Below are positions 45,526 through 55,068 of a stretch of DNA of 64,000 nt, piece after piece. The stretch covers positions 575,516 to 639,515 of the forward strand of contig JAHPZA010000003.1 of NCBI GenBank assembly GCA_019058445.1, read 5' to 3'. Numbering within the stretch: the stretch's first letter is position 1; each line of letters starts with the position of its first letter. The notes beneath the pieces were generated by a model that saw only the letters and a list, made by a program, of their open reading frames with translations, had not been told where the DNA came from and searched no databases. Origin of the DNA: Promethearchaeota archaeon. GTDB taxonomy: Archaea > Asgardarchaeota > Lokiarchaeia > Sigyniarchaeales > SOKP01. The position numbers were made by a program, and so were the translations under genes.

Positions 45526-45629
45526 TTTTATTTTCTTCTTTTTTTAACTCTAAGTTACATTATAAATAACAGACTCTACTATTCTTTACAATATCAAAAT
45601 TAGAAAGGAGTATTTAAAAAGTGATTATT

Positions 45630-48600
45630 TTATTTCTTATCGTCTAACCCTTCTTCTTCCAGAAGCGAATCTAAATCAGCAGTTTTTTTCGGTTTGGCTT
45701 TTTTTGGCTCTTCTTTCTTTTTTCTGAGGGCTTTTTTCGGTTTGGATTTTTTGTCTTTTTTGGTTATTTTTAGTCTCTTTTTTTTCTTTTTCTTTTGTTC
45801 AACCATTTGCCTTGTTGAGATTCGCCCTTTTTTGGGCTTCTTTTTTTTTTTCGGTTCTTTTATAACTTTTTTTGGAGGTAATTGTAATTCCACCTTTTCA
45901 GGAGGGTGTTCCACAGGAGATTCTTCAGCTTTTTCAATAGGTTCTTCCTCAGCTTCAAGCTCCTCTTCTAATAGTTCATCCAAATCAACCGTCTTTTTTG
46001 CTTCAAGCTCCTCTATATCTTCTTCTTTCTCTTTAACTTCAGGAGGTTCAAGTTTTAATTCAGAAACCTTCACATACTTTCCTCTCCTTGGACGCTTCTT
46101 TTCAACTTCTTTAACTTGTTTCTCAAGCTTTTTCTTAGTTGATCGATAATAAAAAACTGTAATCACACCAATAAGTGCAATGAATGCTAAAATGAAATAC
46201 ATGAAATAGCCAATAAAATAATCAAATAATGGTTTATGAGCAACATCCAAATCAATCGTCATGTGAGCTATTATTATCTCTCCTGAAACAATATTTTGGG
46301 CAGTTATTGTTATTTCTACATCCAATTCATCTGAGTCGATATCTCCTGCATCCAATTCGATGGTAATTGTTGTGGATTCTCCTGATATAAGGCGATCCAA
46401 AATGGTATTATCTTCTCCTTTAATTTCATAATCAACACTATTTTCATCAATTTCTATATCTATTTCAAGAATTTGTAAAATTGAATTTCCAGTATTCCTT
46501 AAACCTACTTTTATGATAGATATGGTATTTGTATAAATAAAAGACTCATCTTCCTCACTACTTAACCGTATACTATTAGTTTGTACAATAATATCAATAT
46601 CAAGATTTTGACTCCCATTTAGAGTAATTGTATCTCCGAACCAAACCAAACGAAATAATTTACTTACCTCTGCATTGATTTGTTTAAGTGAAGAATCTAT
46701 TTTTAGATTAATATAGCCATTTGGACCTGTTAAGCCAGAGGTTATATTTATCCATGAATCTCCATCATAATATTGACAATATACTTTTTTATTAGATAAA
46801 GAAATATCGAATTCTGTTGCTAAATTCGCGCTAATAATAAAAGTTTTTCCCTCAATAGGGGTTTCTGGATTTATCGTGATATTCCAAAATTTAGTAGGGC
46901 TTTTCAATCCTATAGTAAGGTTAACTGAATGATAAATACTTATATAATCTTTATTTATAACGTTAGCAACAAAAGTACAATTTTCCGGTAGATAGGTACA
47001 CTTGTCTTTCTCAAAATATTGCAAAATAGCACGACTAGATCCTGGTTTCTTTAAAGCTATAATATATCCTTCGTAAGTCTCCTCTTTCTCTGGTATGAGT
47101 AATGAATATTCATCACTTACATAAGTGCCCGCATGATTATCTTCAATATATACATCAAGAATTGTTTTCACACCACCCTGTCGAATGGGAGCATTTATAC
47201 CGTCCCAAGTTAAATCATTTTCAATCGAAGGTACTGTTAAATTAACACTAAATGTTTTTGTATCGCCAGATTGTCCGAAGGATTTTAAATTATGCGTAAT
47301 AGAAGTACTACTATCTATAATCCATTCCTCATTTTGGTATGAAACTAGCTTTACTTCAATTCTTACATCGAGATCATATCCAAAAAGGTCTCTATTTTGG
47401 ATTGTGGCCTTAATTTGAATTTCTTCTTCTGGATTAAGAATTGTCTCATTTTGCATGAAATTATTGAGATAAACATCGAATTCATATCCCGTATAATCTT
47501 TTGTATATGTGAAAATTCCATCATCAATAGAAATTGAAGTATTTACCGGATAAAATCCGGGATTATATTTCCCCGTTGTCTCATTTACTATGCCTATTAA
47601 CATCTGAGCATCATAGGGATAACCTTTAGAATTATTGAGCTGTACCGTACCGGCAAGCAAATATTTATCCGCGATATTATCAAAAGTACAATTTTCTAGG
47701 ACTAATTCATAGGAATCTATATATATTGGTATTTTATTGCATCCCACAATAGAATCATTTGTCCAAAAATACCCTAAATAATATGTTCCTTGAACGGGAA
47801 TATCCTGAGTAATATTATAAATTGTTTGATGATTAAAATCATAAAAAAGAAGAGTTTCATCTTTTGATAAATTGCCGTTTGTATATTCAAGATTATTTAT
47901 TAGAGTTCCATTTGGATAATATAATGATACATTAACAAAACCGCTCTTTGGTGCTAAGTTATTAGGACCTTGAATATCGGCGCGAATTGAAATATTATCT
48001 CCAAACATGAAACCATTGGATTCCCATAGGATTCCTTTGTAATTAATATAACTATGCATTCCGCTATCTTTTATTGCATTAAACCCCGTTAAATAAAGCG
48101 AATAAGTTCCATTATATTCCGTTCTTTCGGAAAGTGAAGTGTTAATTATGCTTGTAGATACAATAACTCTTAAGTATCCCGGCATATTTGGCATCAACGA
48201 TTCACTGGTTTGAGGGAATATTTCAGTACCGCCTGGGGTAGTTAAATTATGAGCGGTATAATAATTAGGATATATAAACCAAAGTTGAGTAAAGTTCCAC
48301 TTATAAGCATTAAATTTATCTAGATCTAAGGTGTAATTAAAGACCCATTCTGGATCATAGTCATAATTTGCATTGTAATAAGTTGTAGCATTTTCAACTC
48401 TATAGGCAATCGCAGTATAATTTACATCAAATTTGAAACCTTTAATATATGTCATATTCCATGTTAGATTTACCCGGAAATTATTTAATGCATTTATTTT
48501 GATTGGATTAGCAAAACTATAGTTCCATATTCCAAATCCCCATTCAAGATTTGGACTATCACTATATTCGATTTTAAAATTATTTAAATATTCTTCATTT

Positions 48601-50102
48601 TCAACTTGTAATGTTTTTTGAGTATCAATTTCAAAATCGGATGGCATATAAGCTCTTGTTACATTCAATTTAAAAAGATGAGCATCTAAATATATGGTAT
48701 TAAGAGCTCGAGTATTTAACTTACTTCTTGCTATATTCCATGAATTTCCATTATCTTCTGAGATTTCTATTTGATGGTCCACCTCATTGTCTCCATAACC
48801 TCCAGTATGAAGAGTAACTAAACTATAAACCCCGCTCGAAACATTTGATTTAATCACAATATAGTAAATGGATCCGTTTAAATTATTAGTATTAGCTGTA
48901 TCAAATTCAAAATAAGTTAAATCATCATCGTGGTAGCTATTGAAATCTAATTGTATCGAATCTAACAACTGGTATAAATCTGGCTCAATGAGTAAATTAG
49001 TCCTTGCCAGATTGTTTTTGTTATCAGAGTTAATAGTATCATTTGCTCGATAGAGAGTTATGTTTAAGTGACCAAACCTTGCTAGATCCAAGTCTAGAGT
49101 TCTTATCCACGCATGAAACCCATTTACTGTTGAATTATATCCTTTTAAATCAAATTCTAAGGCTATCCAATTATCATTTGTTATTGGCAATTCTAAAAGA
49201 ACAAATGCGTATACATTGAATTCATTCACTGTTACGTTGAAAATCTTATCTAGTTCACCTGATCTATCAAACAAGAATTGAAATAGTACGCAGTCTGATT
49301 CATTAATGAAACCTAGATTTTCATTAATAATTTTCAGATCTTCAATATTAAATGGACCTTGAGTATGATTGTATCTAAATGTAGTTGTTACATTTTTCCA
49401 TATTTTACTAGTAGAGTTTAACCATTTCATGTAAACAGTAACATCTACGCTTTTATTAAGATTAAATTCAAAATCTAGGTTAAACCCACCAATGTTACTT
49501 CTATTAAATGGTAAATCTATACTTGGACTGGCATCAGAAAAATTTGCACATATCGTAAGGTTTACAATCCCATTAGCAGAAGAAGTTATATTCCAAAATG
49601 TACTAGAACTAGATGTTAAATCATCTATTCCTTTACCTACTTCACCTATTCCCTCTTTAACTATTGCAGACGAATCATCTCGTACAAAACCATATTGTTC
49701 AAAAAAGGAACTACTTGGATTTAACGCGCTATCATCTTCTATGATATATTCAGTGGTATAATTATTATTGAACTCAAATATAAAATCTCCAGAATCGAGA
49801 TACATATTGTCTGCGGGAGCAGGAATTTCAAAATATCCATTTTCATTATCCATAGTGCGAGACTGATTTTTCATATAAGTTCTAACTGTTTGGTTAACCC
49901 CTTGACCAGTTATATCGCTTGTCAAGTTATATGTAGCACTCTTTGGATAGTTGGTGTTCTCCTCATGAAAGGGAACAGTAGAATTTTTTGTATCCATTAG
50001 TGGATTATCCCCGGTAAAGGTGGCAATATTTGAAAAAAGTATTAAAATTAAGAGAGTACTTACTAGTACTATTCCTTTGACTTTGATTTTGTGCTGAATC
50101 AA
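45630..50102 (-). CDS. Very large type I surface protein with charged cytoplasmic tail
   Basis: 1490 residues. An N-terminal signal peptide (about residues 1-33: basic start, GIVLVSTLLILILFSNIATF) is followed by about 1260 residues of beta-rich, Asn/Thr/Tyr-rich extracellular sequence with more than twenty N-x-S/T sequons, so probably N-glycosylated. One membrane helix lies at about 1295-1319 (GYFMYFILAFIALIGVITVFYY). The 171-residue tail is Lys/Glu/Pro-rich and carries two copies of KKT(V/A)DLD(E/S)LLEEE. It could be an adhesin, S-layer-like protein or receptor. The late ectodomain (NTGNSILQILEIDIEID) resembles CARDB/Ig-like domains of archaeal surface proteins. Confidence 0.75.
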   Translation of the reverse strand: MIQHKIKVKGIVLVSTLLILILFSNIATFTGDNPLMDTKNSTVPFHEENTNYPKSATYNLTSDITGQGVNQTVRTYMKNQSRTMDNENGYFEIPAPADNMYLDSGDFIFEFNNNYTTEYIIEDDSALNPSSSFFEQYGFVRDDSSAIVKEGIGEVGKGIDDLTSSSSTFWNITSSANGIVNLTICANFSDASPSIDLPFNRSNIGGFNLDFEFNLNKSVDVTVYMKWLNSTSKIWKNVTTTFRYNHTQGPFNIEDLKIINENLGFINESDCVLFQFLFDRSGELDKIFNVTVNEFNVYAFVLLELPITNDNWIALEFDLKGYNSTVNGFHAWIRTLDLDLARFGHLNITLYRANDTINSDNKNNLARTNLLIEPDLYQLLDSIQLDFNSYHDDDLTYFEFDTANTNNLNGSIYYIVIKSNVSSGVYSLVTLHTGGYGDNEVDHQIEISEDNGNSWNIARSKLNTRALNTIYLDAHLFKLNVTRAYMPSDFEIDTQKTLQVENEEYLNNFKIEYSDSPNLEWGFGIWNYSFANPIKINALNNFRVNLTWNMTYIKGFKFDVNYTAIAYRVENATTYYNANYDYDPEWVFNYTLDLDKFNAYKWNFTQLWFIYPNYYTAHNLTTPGGTEIFPQTSESLMPNMPGYLRVIVSTSIINTSLSERTEYNGTYSLYLTGFNAIKDSGMHSYINYKGILWESNGFMFGDNISIRADIQGPNNLAPKSGFVNVSLYYPNGTLINNLEYTNGNLSKDETLLFYDFNHQTIYNITQDIPVQGTYYLGYFWTNDSIVGCNKIPIYIDSYELVLENCTFDNIADKYLLAGTVQLNNSKGYPYDAQMLIGIVNETTGKYNPGFYPVNTSISIDDGIFTYTKDYTGYEFDVYLNNFMQNETILNPEEEIQIKATIQNRDLFGYDLDVRIEVKLVSYQNEEWIIDSSTSITHNLKSFGQSGDTKTFSVNLTVPSIENDLTWDGINAPIRQGGVKTILDVYIEDNHAGTYVSDEYSLLIPEKEETYEGYIIALKKPGSSRAILQYFEKDKCTYLPENCTFVANVINKDYISIYHSVNLTIGLKSPTKFWNITINPETPIEGKTFIISANLATEFDISLSNKKVYCQYYDGDSWINITSGLTGPNGYINLKIDSSLKQINAEVSKLFRLVWFGDTITLNGSQNLDIDIIVQTNSIRLSSEEDESFIYTNTISIIKVGLRNTGNSILQILEIDIEIDENSVDYEIKGEDNTILDRLISGESTTITIELDAGDIDSDELDVEITITAQNIVSGEIIIAHMTIDLDVAHKPLFDYFIGYFMYFILAFIALIGVITVFYYRSTKKKLEKQVKEVEKKRPRRGKYVKVSELKLEPPEVKEKEEDIEELEAKKTVDLDELLEEELEAEEEPIEKAEESPVEHPPEKVELQLPPKKVIKEPKKKKKPKKGRISTRQMVEQKKKKKKRLKITKKDKKSKPKKALRKKKEEPKKAKPKKTADLDSLLEEEGLDDKK

Positions 50103-50273
50103 AAGAATTACCGTGTATAATCCAATTTAATTTATTTATTAAGTTAATTAATTGTATTAAAATTTGCTAAATTTTTTAAACTTATTAGAAAGCTTTAGTT
50201 TTTTGTAAAATTATATAATTCCTTAAACCATTTTATTACTTATATATCTACCAAACATTTAAGTAGACCGAAT

Positions 50274-51623
50274 ATGAGTGAAGAATTAATTCTTAATAGA
50301 ATAGAAAGCAATAGGGAAGAATATATTGAATTTTTTAGAGAATTAATCAAAACAAAATCATATAATCCCCCGGGCAACGAAAAAAATGTTGCGCTAAAGA
50401 TAGAAGAATTCTTAAAAAAGTCAAACATCAAATGCGATATCTTTCCTTTTGGAGATAATCGTGCCAATTTAATTGCATATTTAAATGATCAGTTTGAAGG
50501 TAAAAATTTGCTGTATAATGGACATATGGATGTTGTTCCTCCAGGGAATGTTGATGATTGGAAATATCCTCCCCTTTCAGCAACTATAAAAAGGAAAAAA
50601 TTTATTTACGGTAGAGGCACTGCCGATATGAAAGGAGGTGTAGCGGCAATGGCTATAGCTTTAAAAATTTTGAAAGATTTAGAGATTGAATTATCTGGAA
50701 ATTTAATTTTTAACGCAGTCGCTGATGAAGAAACAGGAGGGAAGTTTGGGACAGGATGGTGTTTAGAAAATGTGTTAGAATCAATTAAATGCGACTTTGC
50801 TATTGTAGGTGAGACTTCAAATTATAAACCATTATCACATGCCATTGTTTTAGGTGAAAAAGGGCGTGTACAACTTAAAATAATTACTAAAGGGATATCT
50901 GGTCATGCTTCTGTACCATTTCTAGGGAAAAATGCTATTTACATGATGAGCGATTTAATGCAAAACTTAGATAAATTGGATGATTTAATGCCGAAAATTA
51001 AACCTCCTATCTCATTAGAAAAACTTAAAACACTTTTACGTGCCTCTTTTCCAAATCAAGAAAGTTTTGAGCGTGTCTATAAGGAGCAACCACTCTTAGC
51101 TAACGTATCTAAAGCACTTACCCAGTTCACTAAAATAGTCACAATGATTAAAGCAGGAATAAAAGAAAATGTGATCCCAGATCATTGTGAAGCAATAATG
51201 GACTTTAGATTACTTCCCGGGCAAACTAAAGAAATGGTTCTTGATGCATTAAGGCAATTAATTACAGATATTGGATATGAAGTGAAGGATGAACCAACAG
51301 GCCATCCAGATGAGTATTTTTTCTATTTAGAAGTAGAAGGTGCTGGTAAACCGTCATATTGGAGTGACTGGGAAAATTCCGAAGATTTAAAGATTTTCTA
51401 TGATATTGTTGAGAAATGTTATAATAAAAAACCGTTTTATTTCTTATTACCAGCTTCAGCAGATGTCAGCTATTTACGAAATACTAATTATTGCAAAAAC
51501 TCAATTATTTTTGGTCCTGGAGTCGGAACTACGGCCCATTCTGTGGATGAATATGTTGAAATCGAAGATTTCATTAACGCGATAAAGGTTTACACCCTTT
51601 ATGCTTACAATTTCTTGAAATAA
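50274..51623 (+). CDS. M20-family metallopeptidase (ArgE/DapE-like)
   Basis: 449-residue zinc amidohydrolase. Metal ligands: YNGHMDVVPP (H84, with catalytic D86), TADMKGG (D118), ADEETGG (catalytic and metal Glu) and GPGVGTTAHSVDEYV (final His). A dimerisation domain sits between (ILGEKGRVQLKI...SGHASVP). Acts on acylated amino acids or dipeptides in the cytosol. No arginine or lysine pathway gene is beside it. Confidence 0.88.
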   Translation: MSEELILNRIESNREEYIEFFRELIKTKSYNPPGNEKNVALKIEEFLKKSNIKCDIFPFGDNRANLIAYLNDQFEGKNLLYNGHMDVVPPGNVDDWKYPPLSATIKRKKFIYGRGTADMKGGVAAMAIALKILKDLEIELSGNLIFNAVADEETGGKFGTGWCLENVLESIKCDFAIVGETSNYKPLSHAIVLGEKGRVQLKIITKGISGHASVPFLGKNAIYMMSDLMQNLDKLDDLMPKIKPPISLEKLKTLLRASFPNQESFERVYKEQPLLANVSKALTQFTKIVTMIKAGIKENVIPDHCEAIMDFRLLPGQTKEMVLDALRQLITDIGYEVKDEPTGHPDEYFFYLEVEGAGKPSYWSDWENSEDLKIFYDIVEKCYNKKPFYFLLPASADVSYLRNTNYCKNSIIFGPGVGTTAHSVDEYVEIEDFINAIKVYTLYAYNFLK

Positions 51624-51700
51624 TGATCTTTTTTTAAAATAAATACTTATTTATTTTTTTTAAATTATTATTTCTTAAAACACCTATCGAGCAAACACAA

Positions 51701-52879
51701 ATGCATGATATCAAACTTGAAGATACTATACTTGTAATAGATACCTCGAGATCGATGCTAAGAACAGATTTGAAACCTAATAGACTCATAATTGCATTGC
51801 TGGCCGCAAAGAACTTTATTCAAACCAAATTTGCAATTGATCCTAAAGATAGGATTTCAATTGTCTGCTTTGGCAAAAATTCTCAAAAAATGACATCATT
51901 TTCTCAAGACGAAACACTTTTGATAAAAACTTTACAAGAAATTCAAGTATCTGGTAAAGGAGTTGTTCATGAAGCTATTGCTCTTTCATTACAAATTATT
52001 GTTGAAGAAATGAGAAAGCTCGGTGGAAAAGTAAATAGAATTTTCATTATAAGCGACAATAAGTTAAAAACTGATCCTGCGAGATTAGAGAAATTAATTA
52101 ATGTTTCAAAAGGATTAGGCGTCTTTATTGATACCTGTCAGATAGGAAAACCGTCAGGTACAAATCAGAATATTTTAAAAAAAATTGCTCAATTAACAAA
52201 CGGAGAGTATGGATATTTTACTAATGAAAAAGCTATAATAAATTCTGGGAAATCTTTTGCTTCTAAAAAGATGATTCAGCAAGCACCAGACTTCTATAGA
52301 CCCCAAGTAGAAGAAAAATCACCACCGTTAGTGAGTGAAATAGCATTATCATTAAGAAGACCTAGCGTCATGGAAATTCGATTTATGATGAGGAATGGAG
52401 GAAAGGAGCAAGAAAAATGTCAAATATGTCATTCAATTAAAGCTCCTACGGGTTCAGATTTTTACACGGAAGGACGATTTTGTCCCAATTGTGATCGCCC
52501 CATGCATTTATCGTGTGCATCAATGTGGGCAGCCAAATCTGAACACAAAGAAAACGTGTTCCGATGCCCGTTTTGCTATTTTCTATTAAAACTTCCGAAA
52601 TCTGCTTCAAAATTAATGAAGGCAAAGGAGGAGGAACCTAAAAAGGTAAGCATAATTGACGATGATAACTACAAAAAAACAAGGATGATCGAAATTGATG
52701 AAAAAAATATCAGTCAAATAGATGAGTCATGCACGTATTGCCATAATATTTTTTTAGGTGAATATAAAGTATTCCAGTGCATAAAGTGCGGATCATATTA
52801 TCATGAACCTTGTCTTCAAAAAATCTTTAATGAACTCAAAGCTTGTATGTTCTGTGGAGCTGAAATTATCCTTGAATAA
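51701..52879 (+). CDS. vWA protein with two C4HC3 zinc fingers, TFIIH p44/Ssl1-like architecture
   Basis: 392 residues. Residues 5-185 form a vWA domain with a full MIDAS start (D14-T-S16-R-S18) followed by DLKPNRL, a stretch that I recall almost unchanged in Ssl1/p44 and similar in Rpn10. IISDN (D119) and TNGEYGYF close the domain. Zinc finger 1 uses C240, C243, C261, C264, H269, C272, C289, C292; finger 2 uses C344, C347, C360, C363, H368, C371, C382, C385. Both have the spacing C-x2-C-x(12-17)-C-x2-C-x4-H-x2-C-x(10-16)-C-x2-C, like RING/PHD. p44 also has vWA then two Zn modules. A ubiquitin-type E3 is the alternative. Confidence 0.7.
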   Translation: MHDIKLEDTILVIDTSRSMLRTDLKPNRLIIALLAAKNFIQTKFAIDPKDRISIVCFGKNSQKMTSFSQDETLLIKTLQEIQVSGKGVVHEAIALSLQIIVEEMRKLGGKVNRIFIISDNKLKTDPARLEKLINVSKGLGVFIDTCQIGKPSGTNQNILKKIAQLTNGEYGYFTNEKAIINSGKSFASKKMIQQAPDFYRPQVEEKSPPLVSEIALSLRRPSVMEIRFMMRNGGKEQEKCQICHSIKAPTGSDFYTEGRFCPNCDRPMHLSCASMWAAKSEHKENVFRCPFCYFLLKLPKSASKLMKAKEEEPKKVSIIDDDNYKKTRMIEIDEKNISQIDESCTYCHNIFLGEYKVFQCIKCGSYYHEPCLQKIFNELKACMFCGAEIILE

Positions 52880-53009
52880 TTTGAACATAATAGTTTCTAT
52901 TGAAAAAGCAGATTAGACGCTTTTAAATATTAATTAAATCTTGGTTTTGTTTAAAATATTTAAGGGAACAATCGTTTTATTAATAATAAAATAAATGAGG
53001 TAGTTCAAT

Positions 53010-55067
53010 TTGACTAAGAGTGGAAAAAGTAAAAATAAATGGATCGTAACTAGCGCTTGGCCTTACGTGAATGCTATACCTCATTTAGGAAACATGATTG
53101 GCAGTGTCCTGTCCGCGGATGTTTTTGCGAGATTTCTTAGATTAAAAGAAAATGATGTAGTCTTCGTCTCAGGTTCAGATGCTCATGGCACACCTGTCGC
53201 AGTAGCAGCTAAAAAACAAGATATTCCTGCTGAAGAATTAGCAATGAAAAATCATGCGATAATTAAGAAATTATTTGAGAGATGGAATATATCTTATGAT
53301 AACTACACTCAAACACATAATCCAACTCATATTGAATTTGTTCAAAATTTTTATCTTGACATACAAAAAAATGGATATATCTTCGAAAAAGAGATAAAAT
53401 CACTATACTGCGCACATGATAATTTATATCTTCCAGACAGATTTGTAGAGGGTATTTGTCCACATTGTAAAGATGATAGAGCACGCGGAGATCAATGTGA
53501 TGCATGTCAAAAACTATTAACGCCTCTTGAATTGATAGAACCAAAATGTGCGATTTGCGGAAAAACTCCAGAAATACGGAACACAAAACATTGGTATATG
53601 GATTTTCCAAAATTACAGGATCGCCTTGCCGCACTAATTAAAAATAACAAAATTATCCCTCCAAATGCTAGACAAGTGTGTCTAAATAGTATTGTCGAAG
53701 GTCTTCCAGAGAGAGCAATAACCAGAGATTTGGAATGGGGTATCCCTGCTAAGTTCAAAGGTGCTGAGGAAAAAACAATTTATGTCTGGTTCGAAGCTGT
53801 TTTGGGCTATGTATCTGCTGTAAAGGAATGGGCAGAAAAAATCGTAAAGAAACCAGAACTCTTCGATTATTTTTGGAAAGATTCTAATACTAAGACAGTG
53901 TATTTTATTGGAAAGGATAACATCATTTTCCATTTAATTGTATTTCCCGGATTGCTTTTAGCATATAATGAGAATAAAAAAAAGCAGGACCAATTAGTGC
54001 TTCCCTATAATGTTTCATCCACCGAATTTCTCATGTATGAGAATGATAAGTTCTCTAAATCTAGAAGAGTAGGTATCTGGATAGATGAAGCTTTGGAATT
54101 AGCCCCTTTAGATTATTGGAGGTTCAATTTATTATACAATAGACCAGAAAAAAGTGATACGTCCTTTTTATGGTCTGAATTTGATAATAATATTAAAACA
54201 CTAAACGATAATATCGGTAATTTTATTCATAGGACGCTTACATTTATTAACAAGCAATTTAAAGGGATCATACCAAATAAAATTGAGTATGACAATATCG
54301 ATAAGAAGTTCATTTCAAATCTAAATACAATTAGCGAAAGAATAGGAAAGCTTTTAGAACAATTTAAGCTTAGAAAAGCGTTAAGAGAAATAGTAACATT
54401 TGCTAAAGAAGGAAATGTGTATTTAAATGATAAAGCTCCCTGGCATTTAATTAAAGAAAATAAGGAAGCTGCGGGGAATGTTTTTAATATATGCGCACAA
54501 GCAGTTTATGCTTTTGGTGTGCTATTAGCACCATTCATTCCTGAAACTTCCGAAAAGATTTTGGATTTTTTAAACGTCTCTGAAAAATTAACTCCACTTT
54601 CATGGGATAACATTAATGAAGATGCTTTAAAGGCAGGTCAAAAAATAAATACTCCAAAACCTCTTTTCCAAAAATTAGATATTAATGAAATGCAAGAAAA
54701 TCTTGAAAAAATAAGAAAAAAGAAAGAAGGCAAAGGTGAAGTTGAATTGGTCTCATATGATGAATTTTCGAAATTAGATATAAGAGTTGCTCTAGTTGAA
54801 AAAGCAGAAAAAGTGCCGAAAGCAGATAAATTGATAAAACTGTCCATTGATTTAGGAACTGAAAAAAGAACTTTAGTAGCAGGATTGGCAGAATTTTATG
54901 ATGCCAAAGATTTAGTGGGTAAAAAAATAATCATTTTAGCAAATTTAGAGCCAAGAAAACTCAGAGGAATAGAAAGTCAAGGCATGCTTTTAGCTGCTGA
55001 TGATGGTAAAAACGTAGCAATGTTAATCCCAGATAAGGATATAGCCCCTGGTTCAAAAATAAGGTAG
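53010..55067 (+). CDS. metG: Methionyl-tRNA synthetase with C-terminal tRNA-binding domain
   Basis: 685 residues. PHLGN (25-28 region) is the HIGH-type motif and DKFSKSRR the KMSKS loop. Two zinc knuckles (CPHC...CDAC, and CAICG) mark the archaeal/eukaryotic class. The last 110 residues (DIRVALVEKAEKVPKADKLIKLSID...LEPRKLRGIESQGMLLAA) are an EMAP-II/Arc1p-like OB domain fused in the same chain. Start is TTG 53010 with GAGGT 11-15 bases ahead; an ATG upstream is closed at once by a stop. Confidence 0.95.
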   Translation: MTKSGKSKNKWIVTSAWPYVNAIPHLGNMIGSVLSADVFARFLRLKENDVVFVSGSDAHGTPVAVAAKKQDIPAEELAMKNHAIIKKLFERWNISYDNYTQTHNPTHIEFVQNFYLDIQKNGYIFEKEIKSLYCAHDNLYLPDRFVEGICPHCKDDRARGDQCDACQKLLTPLELIEPKCAICGKTPEIRNTKHWYMDFPKLQDRLAALIKNNKIIPPNARQVCLNSIVEGLPERAITRDLEWGIPAKFKGAEEKTIYVWFEAVLGYVSAVKEWAEKIVKKPELFDYFWKDSNTKTVYFIGKDNIIFHLIVFPGLLLAYNENKKKQDQLVLPYNVSSTEFLMYENDKFSKSRRVGIWIDEALELAPLDYWRFNLLYNRPEKSDTSFLWSEFDNNIKTLNDNIGNFIHRTLTFINKQFKGIIPNKIEYDNIDKKFISNLNTISERIGKLLEQFKLRKALREIVTFAKEGNVYLNDKAPWHLIKENKEAAGNVFNICAQAVYAFGVLLAPFIPETSEKILDFLNVSEKLTPLSWDNINEDALKAGQKINTPKPLFQKLDINEMQENLEKIRKKKEGKGEVELVSYDEFSKLDIRVALVEKAEKVPKADKLIKLSIDLGTEKRTLVAGLAEFYDAKDLVGKKIIILANLEPRKLRGIESQGMLLAADDGKNVAMLIPDKDIAPGSKIR

Positions 55068-55068
55068 G

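Noticed and set aside
45694..46149. Plus-strand frame of 151 residues rich in Phe and Ser
   Set aside because: It is the antisense of the Lys/Glu-rich tail of the surface protein; the composition is exactly what complementing AAA/GAA codons gives.
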